A DNA stretch of 34,422 nt from Candidatus Zhuqueibacterota bacterium. Its GTDB lineage: Bacteria; Zhuqueibacterota; Zhuqueibacteria; Oceanimicrobiales; Oceanimicrobiaceae. A model generated the notes under the pieces. That model saw only the letters and a program-made list of their open reading frames with translations, was not told the origin of the DNA and searched no databases. Both the position numbers and the translations under genes were made by a program. Positions 26,433-34,422 of this stretch are shown piece by piece. The stretch spans positions 1-34,422 of the forward strand of contig JAJDAE010000206.1 in the NCBI GenBank assembly GCA_029262035.1. The letters run 5' to 3'. Position 1 is the first letter of the stretch. Each line of letters opens with the position of its first letter.

Positions 26433-28919
26433 ATGGATACAAAACGCGATAGAATAATACCGGTATTAATAGAAAAGGAAATGAAGGACTCTTACATCGA
26501 TTATTCGATGTCGGTCATTGTTTCCCGTGCGCTTCCTGATGTCAGGGACGGCTTGAAACCTGTGCATCGGCGGGTTCTTTTTGGCATGTCTGAACTTAAT
26601 TTACGTGCAAATGCAACATACAAAAAAAGCGCCAGAATAGTTGGTGAAGTTTTGGGTAAATATCATCCGCATGGTGATACTGCCGTTTACGACAGTATGG
26701 TTCGTATGGTTCAGGATTTCTCGCTGCGATACCCGCTCGTAAATGGTCAAGGTAATTTTGGTTCGGTAGATGGTGATTCACCCGCGGCTATGCGTTACAC
26801 CGAAGCGAAAATGACAAAGATAGCTGAAGAAGTCCTTAAAGATCTAGAGAAAGAGACCGTTGATTTTGCACCAAATTTCGATGAAACACTTAAAGAACCA
26901 ACAGTAATGCCCTCGGTCTTGCCGAACCTGCTCGTTAATGGTTCTTCAGGTATTGCGGTTGGTATGGCAACAAATATTCCGCCGCACAACCTTACAGAAG
27001 TTATTGATGCATTAAATGCTTTAATAACAAACCCGGAATGTACAATAGATGAGCTAACCACACACATCACCGGACCGGATTTTCCCACAGGCGCAATTAT
27101 TTATGGAAACGAAGGTATTTATAATGCCTACAGAACAGGTCGTGGCAGGGTTGTCATTCGCGCCCGCGCAAATGTTGAGACATTAAAAAATGATCGAGAA
27201 AGGATTATTGTTTCGGAGTTACCATATCAGGTTAATAAGTCGAACCTGATTGAAAAAATAGCCGACCTGGTTCGGGAGAAAAAATTAGAAGGAATCTCAG
27301 ATATCCGTGATGAGTCGGATCGTGATGGTATGCGGATTGTAATTGAGCTAAAACGCGATGCCTACTCCGAAGTTATTTTGAACCAACTTTACAAACATAC
27401 TCAAATGCAAAATACATTTGGGGTGATTATGTTGGCGCTTGTTGAAGGCCGGCCGAAGGTTCTCAACTTGAGAGAAATGCTTCAACATTTTCTCGATTTC
27501 AGACACGAGATAGTTGTTCGCCGCACAAAATTTGATCTGGATAAAGCAGAAAAACGCGCCCACATCCTAGAAGGATTGAAAATATGTCTCGACAATATCG
27601 ATGAAATCGTCGAGTTGATCAAAAAAGCAAAAAATGCTGAGGCTGCGCGAGTTTCGTTGATCAAAAGATTTTCATTATCTGAAATTCAAGCGCAAGCAAT
27701 TTTGGAAATGCGGTTGCAGAGGTTAACTGGGCTTGAGCGTCAAAAAATAGAGGATGAGTATCTCAGCTTAATTAAGTTAATTGAAAAATTGCGCTCAATC
27801 CTTGAGAGTAAAGATAAGAGAATGCAATTGATCACGGAAGAGCTTCTTGAGATTAAAGAAAAATATGGTGACGAACGCCGTACGGCAATTATTGGTCAAA
27901 CCGGTGAGTTCAGCATTGAAGACATGATTGCCGAAGAAGATATGGTAATCACGATTTCTCATGCGGGCTTCATTAAGAGAATTACAGTTAGCACTTATCG
28001 CCAACAATTACGTGGCGGCCGTGGCTCAACTGCTGCATCGACAAAGGAAGAGGATTTTATAGAGCATCTGTTTGTCGCTTCAACCCATAATTATATCCTT
28101 TTCTTTAGCAGTCAGGGAAGATGTTACTGGTTGAAAGTGCATGAAATTCCACAGGCAGGCCGGGCGACTAAAGGCAGAGCAATTGTAAACCTCCTCAACA
28201 TTGCTAAAGAAGAAACCATTGCAGCAATTGTAAATGTGAAAGATTTTAACGAAGAAGCGTTCATTGTTATGGCAACTCGAAAAGGTATCGTTAAAAAAAC
28301 CGCCCTCTCGGCTTACAGCAATCCAAGAAAAGGTGGCATCAACGCAATCACAGTCCGCGACGGTGACTACCTGATAGACGCCAGAATTTCCAATGGCAAC
28401 CATGATGTTCTTCTGGGAACAAGAAACGGCTTATCAATCCGCTTTCATGAAAGCGAAGTCCGCGAAATGGGTAGAACGGCCTCTGGTGTTAGAGGGATCA
28501 ATCTTCGGGAAGATGATTCCGTTGTTGGTATGGTGATTGTAAAACGCGAAGGCACTGTACTGGTTGTTACTACCAAGGGTTTGGGTAAACGAACCGCTCT
28601 CAAAGAATATCGTGTGAGCCATCGCGCAGGCAAAGGTATTTTCACGCTAAAAGTTACTGAAAAAACCGGGCCTTTGGTAACGCTTAAAGAAGTTCTGGAT
28701 GAAGACGACATTATGATTATCACACAACAGGGCGTCGTTATTCGACAAAGCGTTAATAAATTGAAAACACAGGGCAGAAATACACAGGGATTCAGATTAA
28801 TTAAGCTGGATGCTGATGATAGAGTGGCAGACGTGGCCCGTGTTGTCAGAGAGGATGAACCACCACCAGAGCAGGAAAATGGGGAAGAGAAAGAGGAAGG
28901 GCAAGGACAAGCTGAGTAG
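26433..28919 (+). CDS. gyrA: DNA gyrase subunit A
   Basis: The 828-residue protein has the catalytic Tyr exactly at position 122 ([10 protein letters not shown]). The quinolone region reads [12 protein letters not shown], so residue 83 is Thr where Escherichia coli has Ser, and Asp87 is kept. A Thr at 83 is wild type in some genera and does not by itself show resistance. The C-terminal beta-pinwheel carries the GyrA box QLRGGRG near residue 525, needed for wrapping and supercoiling. The protein ends in a Glu-rich tail ([17 protein letters not shown]). An AGGAAGG ribosome binding site lies somewhat far from the ATG. Confidence 0.98.
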   Translation: MDTKRDRIIPVLIEKEMKDSYIDYSMSVIVSRALPDVRDGLKPVHRRVLFGMSELNLRANATYKKSARIVGEVLGKYHPHGDTAVYDSMVRMVQDFSLRYPLVNGQGNFGSVDGDSPAAMRYTEAKMTKIAEEVLKDLEKETVDFAPNFDETLKEPTVMPSVLPNLLVNGSSGIAVGMATNIPPHNLTEVIDALNALITNPECTIDELTTHITGPDFPTGAIIYGNEGIYNAYRTGRGRVVIRARANVETLKNDRERIIVSELPYQVNKSNLIEKIADLVREKKLEGISDIRDESDRDGMRIVIELKRDAYSEVILNQLYKHTQMQNTFGVIMLALVEGRPKVLNLREMLQHFLDFRHEIVVRRTKFDLDKAEKRAHILEGLKICLDNIDEIVELIKKAKNAEAARVSLIKRFSLSEIQAQAILEMRLQRLTGLERQKIEDEYLSLIKLIEKLRSILESKDKRMQLITEELLEIKEKYGDERRTAIIGQTGEFSIEDMIAEEDMVITISHAGFIKRITVSTYRQQLRGGRGSTAASTKEEDFIEHLFVASTHNYILFFSSQGRCYWLKVHEIPQAGRATKGRAIVNLLNIAKEETIAAIVNVKDFNEEAFIVMATRKGIVKKTALSAYSNPRKGGINAITVRDGDYLIDARISNGNHDVLLGTRNGLSIRFHESEVREMGRTASGVRGINLREDDSVVGMVIVKREGTVLVVTTKGLGKRTALKEYRVSHRAGKGIFTLKVTEKTGPLVTLKEVLDEDDIMIITQQGVVIRQSVNKLKTQGRNTQGFRLIKLDADDRVADVARVVREDEPPPEQENGEEKEEGQGQAE

Positions 28920-28924
28920 CATCC

Positions 28925-30196
28925 ATGAAGTCTGATTTTTTAAAACAAGAAAAAGATCGTTTAACGCAAAGGCTGATCGATGACATCTCGCTTTCAAATG
29001 AGCAGGTGCCGTTAAAAAAGATACTACAAAAAAAGTATCCGTTGCTTTTTCAAGAACGAGCAAAAAAAGAAGCCTACAAAATACTTGACCAAGAAAACCC
29101 AATCGAACTAAAGACCGGCAAGCGGTTTAACTTTGATGGAGACATAGTTAAAACTCAGGTTTCAGATCTTAAAAAATCGATTTTGTTGGAATTGTTTTTT
29201 TCAGCCAAAGAAATAAAGAAGTTTGCGAAATTTTCAGTTTGGCTTCAAGTTGATATAATTATAAAGCCCCGTCAGACAATTCTAAATATTCTGTTTAAGA
29301 AAGAAAAAGAAATAGACAAAACCGTTGCCATGGATATTATTGCCGGCTTTGGTGAAGAAAGGCCTTTTATACGCAAACTAATTGCCGCTCTGGATAATGA
29401 AAATACTACAAAAATCCAGATGGAAGACATTAACAAACTCTCCGAGAAAATAGAAAGAAATGTTTACAAGCTAACGCCGATCTCATCGTTTTTAACTGAT
29501 GTTGGTCTTTACCTTGATTTCGAAATTTCCATCACAGGAGATTCTCAAACATTATTTCGCTCGGAGATTTTGCAGGAAATGTTTACGAAACGTGGCCTGG
29601 AGAGGGTTTCAAAATCAATCGCAGCCGAAGAGGAACGTGACTTTTGGACGATCACGGAAATCGAAAGTGCCTTTGAACGATTTCTTCTGGTTGGAAACCT
29701 GGAACAAGAAGAGCAAGTGGAGGTCATAGAAAAAACCGAAAAAAAGAAAACTGAATTGAGTGAGAAACAGCAGAAAAGAGAAGATGCGGAAAAAAGGCAA
29801 ATCAATTTCCTTGAAAACTTCTCAAAACCAATAGCCGATCCAGTGAAACCAAAAAACGGAGAAGTTATTAATGGCAGTTCGGGATCTGGAGGAACAAGGC
29901 CCCCCAATGGCTCTCGAAAGAATGGACAAAGTAACTTAGATGGGAATAAGGCTCAACGCCCGCAAATCTCAGCTCTGATAAATCAGGACGACAAAGATTT
30001 TTTGGTGAGCACAATTTTTAATAATAAGGCAGATGACTTTTCTCAATTTATCGAAAAACTTGATTTAATAAAGAAATGGCAAACAGCACGAGTTGCAATA
30101 AATGAGGAAATAGTAAAGCGAAATATTAGCCCCTACTCAAAAGAAGCCATTCTACTTGGGGATGTTGTGTTTTCAAGATACTTTACAGCAAAATAA
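28925..30196 (+). CDS. Unrecognised 423-residue protein downstream of gyrA
   Basis: I do not recognise this family. No signal peptide or membrane helix is visible, so it is probably cytoplasmic. Residues 1-265 are mixed helix and strand, with Lys-rich patches and a DVGLYLDFEI segment. Residues about 265-305 are highly charged and probably coiled coil (EQEEQVEVIEKTEKKK and more). Residues about 310-345 are a Gly/Ser/Asn/Pro linker (NGSSGSGGTRPPNGSRKNGQ). A compact helical domain of some 75 residues ends the protein (ISALINQDDKDFLV to GDVVFSRYF). It starts five bases after gyrA and ends six bases before bioY, so it should be co-transcribed with them. The ribosome binding site is weak. No function can be assigned. 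Confidence 0.85.
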   Translation: MKSDFLKQEKDRLTQRLIDDISLSNEQVPLKKILQKKYPLLFQERAKKEAYKILDQENPIELKTGKRFNFDGDIVKTQVSDLKKSILLELFFSAKEIKKFAKFSVWLQVDIIIKPRQTILNILFKKEKEIDKTVAMDIIAGFGEERPFIRKLIAALDNENTTKIQMEDINKLSEKIERNVYKLTPISSFLTDVGLYLDFEISITGDSQTLFRSEILQEMFTKRGLERVSKSIAAEEERDFWTITEIESAFERFLLVGNLEQEEQVEVIEKTEKKKTELSEKQQKREDAEKRQINFLENFSKPIADPVKPKNGEVINGSSGSGGTRPPNGSRKNGQSNLDGNKAQRPQISALINQDDKDFLVSTIFNNKADDFSQFIEKLDLIKKWQTARVAINEEIVKRNISPYSKEAILLGDVVFSRYFTAK

Positions 30197-30202
30197 AAGA
30201 AA

Positions 30203-30766
30203 TTGGCTTTGACTCGGAATAGCCAGCTTCGTACCCGCTCTTATGTTTTAGCAAGCTTGTTTGCCGCTCTGACAGCAGCAGGAGCCTTCATAAAAATTCC
30301 TTTTCCAATTGTGCCGCTAACACTACAAACATTTTTTGTAGTTCTTTCCGGTGCTCTTTTGGGACCCGTATACGGTAGCTTAAGCCAACTACTTTATCTT
30401 GCAATTGGTCTTTTGGGTATCCCTGTTTTTGCGAATGGAGGCGGACTCGGATATATTTTTCAGCCTACATTTGGCTATCTCCTAAGTTATCCTCTTGCCG
30501 CAGGTGCAATTGGCTATTTGCTTAGAAAAAATATAAGGGAGACTCCGGTTTTTAAAATATTGGCAGTAATTTCGGTTGGCATGATCATTATATACGCAAT
30601 TGGAGTAACAGGTTTATACCTAAATTTAAATTATATCATAGCAAAACCAACCACCTTTTCAACCATTCTTTGGACAGGTTGTATCTTGTTTATACCGAGC
30701 ACTATTGTTAAAAGTTTGGCCGCCGCTTTCTTGACTCAGAAATTATCTCGTTTCTTGCTGAACTAA
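30203..30766 (+). CDS. bioY: Biotin transporter BioY (ECF substrate-binding subunit)
   Basis: The 187-residue protein has five to six membrane helices. It carries the BioY blocks AALTAAGAFIKIPFPIVPLTLQTFFVVLSG (shown here in part: KIPFPIVPLTLQTFFV), LGPVYGSLSQLLYLAIGLLG, FANGGGLGYIFQPTFGYLLS and the later GWT-like segment. It binds biotin in the inner membrane, usually with an ECF energizing module that is not present in this window. The start is TTG 30203; a second TTG two codons on is an alternative. It sits six bases after the unknown gene and ten before anmK. Confidence 0.93.
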   Translation: MALTRNSQLRTRSYVLASLFAALTAAGAFIKIPFPIVPLTLQTFFVVLSGALLGPVYGSLSQLLYLAIGLLGIPVFANGGGLGYIFQPTFGYLLSYPLAAGAIGYLLRKNIRETPVFKILAVISVGMIIIYAIGVTGLYLNLNYIIAKPTTFSTILWTGCILFIPSTIVKSLAAAFLTQKLSRFLLN

Positions 30767-30776
30767 AAAAAGAATC

Positions 30777-31961
30777 ATGAATAAAGTTCTTGCGTTGCAA
30801 AATAAAAAACACAAACTAGCCATCGGCTTGATGTCCGGCACTTCATTGGATGGTATTGACGCCGCGCTGGTTAAAATATCTAATAATGGAATTGATACTA
30901 AAGTTGAATCGGTGCACTTTATCTCGTGCCCATATCCCGAAGGGTTAAAAAAGAGAGTTTTGGAATGTTCGGTGCCTGGTGGTGGCAGTGTAGATGAGGT
31001 TTGCCGTTTGAATTTTTTGCTGGGTGAAATTTTTGCAGATGCTGCGCTAGAACTCATTAAAGCAGCTAAAGTCGATAGTACGCAAGTTGATTTTATCGGT
31101 TCACACGGACAGACTATCCACCATTTACCGGAATCTGAAAACCTATTCGGACATGAAGTTATTTCAACATTACAGATTGGCGAACCGGCGGTTATTGCCC
31201 GGCGCACCGGAATTATGACTGTTGCGGATTTTCGCACCGCCGACATGGCCGCAGGCGGACAAGGTGCCCCATTGGTACCCTACTTCGATTTTCTTGTTTT
31301 TCGATCAGCAGAAAAAGGGCGAGTATTGCTCAATATTGGTGGTATTTCTAACTTTACTTTGCTGCCTGCGAGCTGCGGGATTGCCGATATAATTGCGTTT
31401 GATACAGGTCCGGGAAATATGATCATCGATGCTTTAATGAAGACGCTTTATGGGTGTGACTTTGATAAAGGTGGCGCTGTTGCTATAAGCGGTCAGCCAT
31501 CCGAAGCGCTTCTGGCTGATATGTTGGGGCACCCATTTTTTAAACTCGCTCCGCCAAAATCCACAGGGCGCGAAATGTTTGGTAAAGCGTTTACCGCAGA
31601 ATTTTTGGAAAAAGCAAGAAAGGCCAGGTTATCTAATCAAGATATAATCGCCACAGTATCTGAGTTTACCGTGCGGACGATTTGGGAATCTTTGGAAAAA
31701 AGTGGCTCACAAAATATAAAATGGGACGAAATTATAGTAAGTGGTGGTGGTGCAAAAAATAAATACTTGATGAGTCGTTTACGGGAAGTTTCCGGAGAAG
31801 CTGAAGTTAAAGCCAGTGATGATTTGGGTATATCCTATGATGCCAAAGAGGCTATGTGCTTTGCAGTGCTGGCGAACGAAACCATTCACGATAATCCGGG
31901 AAACGTGCCGGCTGCAACGGGAGCAAGTTCATCCATAATCCTTGGGAAAATTTCTTTGTAA
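30777..31961 (+). CDS. anmK: Anhydro-N-acetylmuramic acid kinase AnmK
   Basis: The length of 394 residues fits the family. The phosphate-binding motif GLMSGTSLDGIDAALV lies at 17-32. Other conserved parts are SHGQTIHH, VADFRTADMAAGGQGAPLVP, DTGPGNMIIDALM and VSGGGAKNKYLM. The enzyme converts anhydroMurNAc from turned-over peptidoglycan to MurNAc-6-phosphate. The gene is last in the run from dnaN. A 175-base gap then separates it from the GlmU-like gene. A MurQ etherase, the next step in recycling, is not in this window. Confidence 0.95.
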   Translation: MNKVLALQNKKHKLAIGLMSGTSLDGIDAALVKISNNGIDTKVESVHFISCPYPEGLKKRVLECSVPGGGSVDEVCRLNFLLGEIFADAALELIKAAKVDSTQVDFIGSHGQTIHHLPESENLFGHEVISTLQIGEPAVIARRTGIMTVADFRTADMAAGGQGAPLVPYFDFLVFRSAEKGRVLLNIGGISNFTLLPASCGIADIIAFDTGPGNMIIDALMKTLYGCDFDKGGAVAISGQPSEALLADMLGHPFFKLAPPKSTGREMFGKAFTAEFLEKARKARLSNQDIIATVSEFTVRTIWESLEKSGSQNIKWDEIIVSGGGAKNKYLMSRLREVSGEAEVKASDDLGISYDAKEAMCFAVLANETIHDNPGNVPAATGASSSIILGKISL

Positions 31962-32136
31962 AAAAAACATCGAAAATTGGGGCAACCTTAAGAAGTTTAC
32001 TCGCTTCTATTATTCACAAACTGGCAAAAATGTGCCAGGCACATCATTTAAATTTTATGAATAATGCAGGCTCGAAAGCCTTTAAAAAGTCCGACAAAAA
32101 AACGTGCCGAGAATCTTATCTAACTTTGTTTAGAGT
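31962..32136. other. Intergenic region with two small inverted repeats
   Basis: This 175-base gap holds no gene. It contains the palindrome at 32031-32043 and a weak hairpin, AGGCT/AGCCT with a CGAA loop, at 32068-32081 followed by three T residues. The latter could be a poor terminator for anmK. Confidence 0.4.
32031..32043. repeat. Short palindrome between anmK and the GlmU-like gene
   Basis: TGTGCCAGGCACA has six-base arms around a central A. It is preceded by AAAA and followed by TCATTT. Its TGTGCC core resembles short palindromes seen in dispersed REP-like repeats of other genomes, but only one copy was noticed in this window. Confidence 0.45.
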
Positions 32137-33366
32137 ATGAACCATTCAATCTGCATTTTTGAAGACGACCAGGCGGATAATCTTTATCCGCTATCATTAA
32201 CCCGACCTGTCTATGATTTACGTTGTGGGATTACTACACTTAAAGAGAAAATAATCCACCGGTTTCCGTTGACAGAAATTTATTTACACTGTCGAGAATA
32301 TTTAATGGAAATTGTGGCTGAGGATAATTCCGGAATCTCGATCAATAACTTTGATGATGATTCTTGTCTGTTTGTTAACGGTAGGTGGTTGCCCGAGAAC
32401 AAGGGAATAGAGGAATTAGATTTCAGCGAAGAGTGTATTTACTACGCTGGTTGTGAGGTGTTGGCTGCTTTCTTAAAAAAAGAAAATATTATAAAACTGG
32501 ATTTTTCCAAGCCGCTATGCTTTCCAAAGGACCTTTTTAGCAAAGTTAAAGAGAAACATGTCGAGGCCAATTTAATACATTATCCATGGGAACTGGTAAA
32601 TCACAATCAAGCCCAAATTACTGCGGACTTCAACTTGCTGGGTCAGGGTGGCGAGGTTTCAGGTGAAATTTATGAATCTGTGGCTTTGATGAACAAACGA
32701 AATATTTACGTCGGCGCAAACTCAAAAATTAAACCCGGAGTGGTTATCGATGCCGAAAACGGCCCGGTTTATATTTCTAAGAATGTTACCATAATGCCCA
32801 ACGCTGTGATTGAAGGACCGGCCTTTATCGGATATTCCTCAATCATAAAAACCGGTGCAAAGATTTTTGAGGGTACTTCAATTGGCGAGGTCTGTAAGGT
32901 TGGCGGTGAGGTTGAGGAGTCTATTGTTCACTCCTACAGCAATAAACAGCACGGCGGTTTTCTTGGTCATGCTTATCTTGGGCAATGGGTAAATCTTGGC
33001 GCTGATACCAACAATAGTGATCTCAAAAACAATTACGGTCCGGTAAAAGTATATATCAATGGCCAAACCGTTGACAGCAAGTCAATTTTTGTCGGACTGT
33101 TTATGGGAGACCATTCAAAGGCAGGCATTAATACCATGTTTAATACCGGTACTACAGTGGGGTTGATGAGTAATGTTTTCGGTGCAGGCTTTCCGCCGAA
33201 ACATTTTCCATCATTTAGCTGGGGCGGAAGTGCCGGAGTTGTAGAGCATGATTTGGAGAAAGCGATTGCAAGCGCAAAAAAGGCTATGGCGCGGCGAAAA
33301 AAGGAAATGTCAAAAGTGCAGGAAGCTCTATATCGAAAAATAAGAGGAAGCAAAAAGGATATGTAG
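32137..33366 (+). CDS. GlmU-like sugar nucleotidyltransferase/acetyltransferase (alternative bacterial GlmU family)
   Basis: The 409-residue protein starts ICIFEDDQADNLYPLSLTRP, the N-terminal signature of the alternative GlmU family (known to me as TIGR03991). Residues from about 180 to 350 are a left-handed beta helix of hexapeptide repeats, including GVVIDAENGPVYISKNVTIM and GHAYLGQWVNLGADTNNSDL. The family is predicted to make UDP-N-acetylglucosamine from glucosamine-1-phosphate or GlcNAc-1-phosphate. A basic tail (KKAMARRKKEMSK) ends the protein. It follows anmK and may feed recycled sugar back to cell-wall synthesis. Exact substrate is not proven. Confidence 0.85.
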   Translation: MNHSICIFEDDQADNLYPLSLTRPVYDLRCGITTLKEKIIHRFPLTEIYLHCREYLMEIVAEDNSGISINNFDDDSCLFVNGRWLPENKGIEELDFSEECIYYAGCEVLAAFLKKENIIKLDFSKPLCFPKDLFSKVKEKHVEANLIHYPWELVNHNQAQITADFNLLGQGGEVSGEIYESVALMNKRNIYVGANSKIKPGVVIDAENGPVYISKNVTIMPNAVIEGPAFIGYSSIIKTGAKIFEGTSIGEVCKVGGEVEESIVHSYSNKQHGGFLGHAYLGQWVNLGADTNNSDLKNNYGPVKVYINGQTVDSKSIFVGLFMGDHSKAGINTMFNTGTTVGLMSNVFGAGFPPKHFPSFSWGGSAGVVEHDLEKAIASAKKAMARRKKEMSKVQEALYRKIRGSKKDM

Positions 33367-33417
33367 GTTAGCAGTGAAACGGGGGTTTATAAAAAAAGTC
33401 AAGCCAGACATTTGGGG

Positions 33418-33445
33418 TTGACTCAACGAATGAGCAATTTATAAC
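33418..33445 (+). promoter_or_regulatory. Promoter of rho
   Basis: TTGACT (33418-33423) and TATAAC (33440-33445) are 16 bases apart, giving a short leader of about 20 bases. An AGGAAG ribosome binding site sits before the ATG at 33473. The -35 hexamer forms one arm of an inverted repeat with AGTCAA at 33397-33402. Confidence 0.6.
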
Positions 33446-33472
33446 TTTAATTAAAACAGGAAGAAACTAGTT

Positions 33473-34422
33473 ATGTCGGATACAGTAAGCGGTGTTTTGC
33501 ACTGCCTAAAACAAGGCGGAGGATTTTTGCGTAATCCAGAGCGATCTTTTCAAATAGGCCGTGAGGATGTTTGGGTTTCAAATAAAACAATTCGGGAGTA
33601 TAGACTGGTTGATGGCGCTGATATTATTGGGAAAAGAAAGAAGGGGAAAAAGGGCTTTGAGTTGGTCGATATCGAATCTGTTTGCGGACTAACTCCGGTT
33701 GAATTTCGATCACGCAAACGCTTTGAGAATTTGATACCCATCGATCCGAATGACCGTTTCCGGTTGGGGGATGGCGGTAATACAACTATGCGGATTGTTG
33801 AGTTGATTGCTCCTATCGGGAAGGGTACCCGCGGCCTTATTGTGGCGCAACCGAAAGCGGGTAAAACTCAGATTCTTGAGGATCTCGCCAATGCGATTAA
33901 TGAGTGTGATCCGGAAACCCGAATCGTGGTTTTATTGATCGATGAACGGCCGGAAGAGGTAACGCATTTTAGTCGTCAGGTTAAGGCGGAGGTTCTTGCC
34001 AGCTCAAACGATCAAAGTCTACAATCGCATGTTAATCTTGCAGAAATTACTCTGGGTCACATTCGCTGTGATCTTGAGTGTGGACGTGACGTTGTGGTTT
34101 TGGTTGACAGCCTCACCCGCATGGCACGCGCATTCAACTTAAATACATCCAGTGGCCGGGGTATGATGTCTGGTGGCTTGAGTCCACAAGCGCTTGAAAT
34201 TCCCAGAAAGTTTTTTGGTATGGCCCGCAACATTGAAAATGGCGGTTCAGTAACCGTTATTGCCACAGCGCTGGTCGATACCGGTTCGCGCATGGACGAT
34301 TTTATTTTTGAAGAATTTAAGGGTACGGGAAATAGCGAAATTGTTTTGAACCGGTCACTGGCCGACTCCCGAATTTTTCCGGCGATTGATATTGCTGCCA
34401 GCGGTACGCGTAAAGAACATCT
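33473..34422 (+). CDS. rho: Transcription termination factor Rho, short form, 3' end beyond window
   Basis: The open frame of 316 codons runs to the window edge. It begins MSDTVSGVLHCLKQGGGFLR, which aligns with the RNA-binding cold-shock-like domain of Rho. The usual N-terminal helical domain of about 45-50 residues is absent. The RNP-like motif is GGGFLR. Walker A is PKAGKT, followed by LLIDERPEEV, VVLVDSLTRMARAFN and KGTGNSEIVL. The Q-loop region reads SGRGMMSGGLSPQAL. The core is intact, so ATP-driven RNA translocation is expected. The gene has its own promoter and an AGGAAG ribosome binding site about eight bases from the ATG. It could be the sole Rho or a paralogue; this cannot be told here. 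Confidence 0.95.
   Translation, partial: MSDTVSGVLHCLKQGGGFLRNPERSFQIGREDVWVSNKTIREYRLVDGADIIGKRKKGKKGFELVDIESVCGLTPVEFRSRKRFENLIPIDPNDRFRLGDGGNTTMRIVELIAPIGKGTRGLIVAQPKAGKTQILEDLANAINECDPETRIVVLLIDERPEEVTHFSRQVKAEVLASSNDQSLQSHVNLAEITLGHIRCDLECGRDVVVLVDSLTRMARAFNLNTSSGRGMMSGGLSPQALEIPRKFFGMARNIENGGSVTVIATALVDTGSRMDDFIFEEFKGTGNSEIVLNRSLADSRIFPAIDIAASGTRKEH

Noticed and set aside
26433-28919. Thr83 of GyrA as a quinolone resistance mutation
   Set aside because: Thr is the natural residue here in several genera and Asp87 is unchanged, so it says nothing certain about resistance.
32068-32081. Hairpin AGGCT-CGAA-AGCCT as a firm anmK terminator
   Set aside because: The stem has only five pairs and is followed by just three T residues; it is noted only as a weak possibility.

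Overview
The window is the replication-origin region of a diderm bacterium. It contains dnaA, a two-part oriC, and two gene blocks that run away from it. All left-hand genes (1-19826) lie on the minus strand and all right-hand genes (20289-34422) on the plus strand, so every gene is read in the direction a fork leaving oriC would travel. A full-length YidC with a large periplasmic domain, a SurA-type chaperone, a PPIase lipoprotein and Mla-free but envelope-heavy neighbours point to an outer membrane. The alternative GlmU-like protein, the DUF4159/DUF4175 pair and the short Rho suggest the FCB side of the tree or a related candidate phylum (KSB1/Calditrichota-like). That placement is inference and no ribosomal RNA is present to settle it. 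I saw no tRNA, rRNA, CRISPR array, insertion sequence or prophage gene.

Left block, reading away from oriC: rpmH, rnpA, yidD, yidC, then an intrinsic terminator, then mnmE, mnmG, rsmG, mfd, a parvulin-type lipoprotein, a SurA-like chaperone, a DUF456 membrane protein, a DUF4159 protein, a DUF4175 giant coiled-coil protein, a TPR protein, and a secreted protein cut by the window edge. rpmH to rsmG is the classic origin-proximal order. Two parS sites (one perfect, one with a single mismatch) bracket mnmG, yet the parA-parB pair that often follows rsmG is absent and mfd is there instead. From mfd outward the genes overlap or nearly touch and concern outer-membrane protein folding and the cell envelope.

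Origin: two perfect DnaA boxes lie upstream of dnaA (20040-20199). A denser cluster of near-consensus boxes lies between dnaA and dnaN, ending in box pair, short C-rich stretch, CTA trios and AT-rich DNA. This resembles the basal unwinding arrangement described for Bacillus subtilis.

Right block: dnaA, dnaN, recF, a DUF721 gene and gyrB-gyrA form the standard replication cluster with overlaps or short gaps. An unrecognised 423-residue protein follows gyrA after 5 bases. Then come bioY (biotin uptake), anmK (anhydromuramic acid kinase), an alternative GlmU-like nucleotidyl/acetyltransferase, and rho, which runs off the right edge and lacks the usual N-terminal domain. anmK plus the GlmU-like gene form a plausible route for returning cell-wall sugars to UDP-GlcNAc.

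Most of the window is conserved housekeeping DNA. The parts most worth following are the parS pair without parAB, the terminator pressed against the mnmE ribosome binding site, the envelope module at the far left, and the unknown gene behind gyrA.
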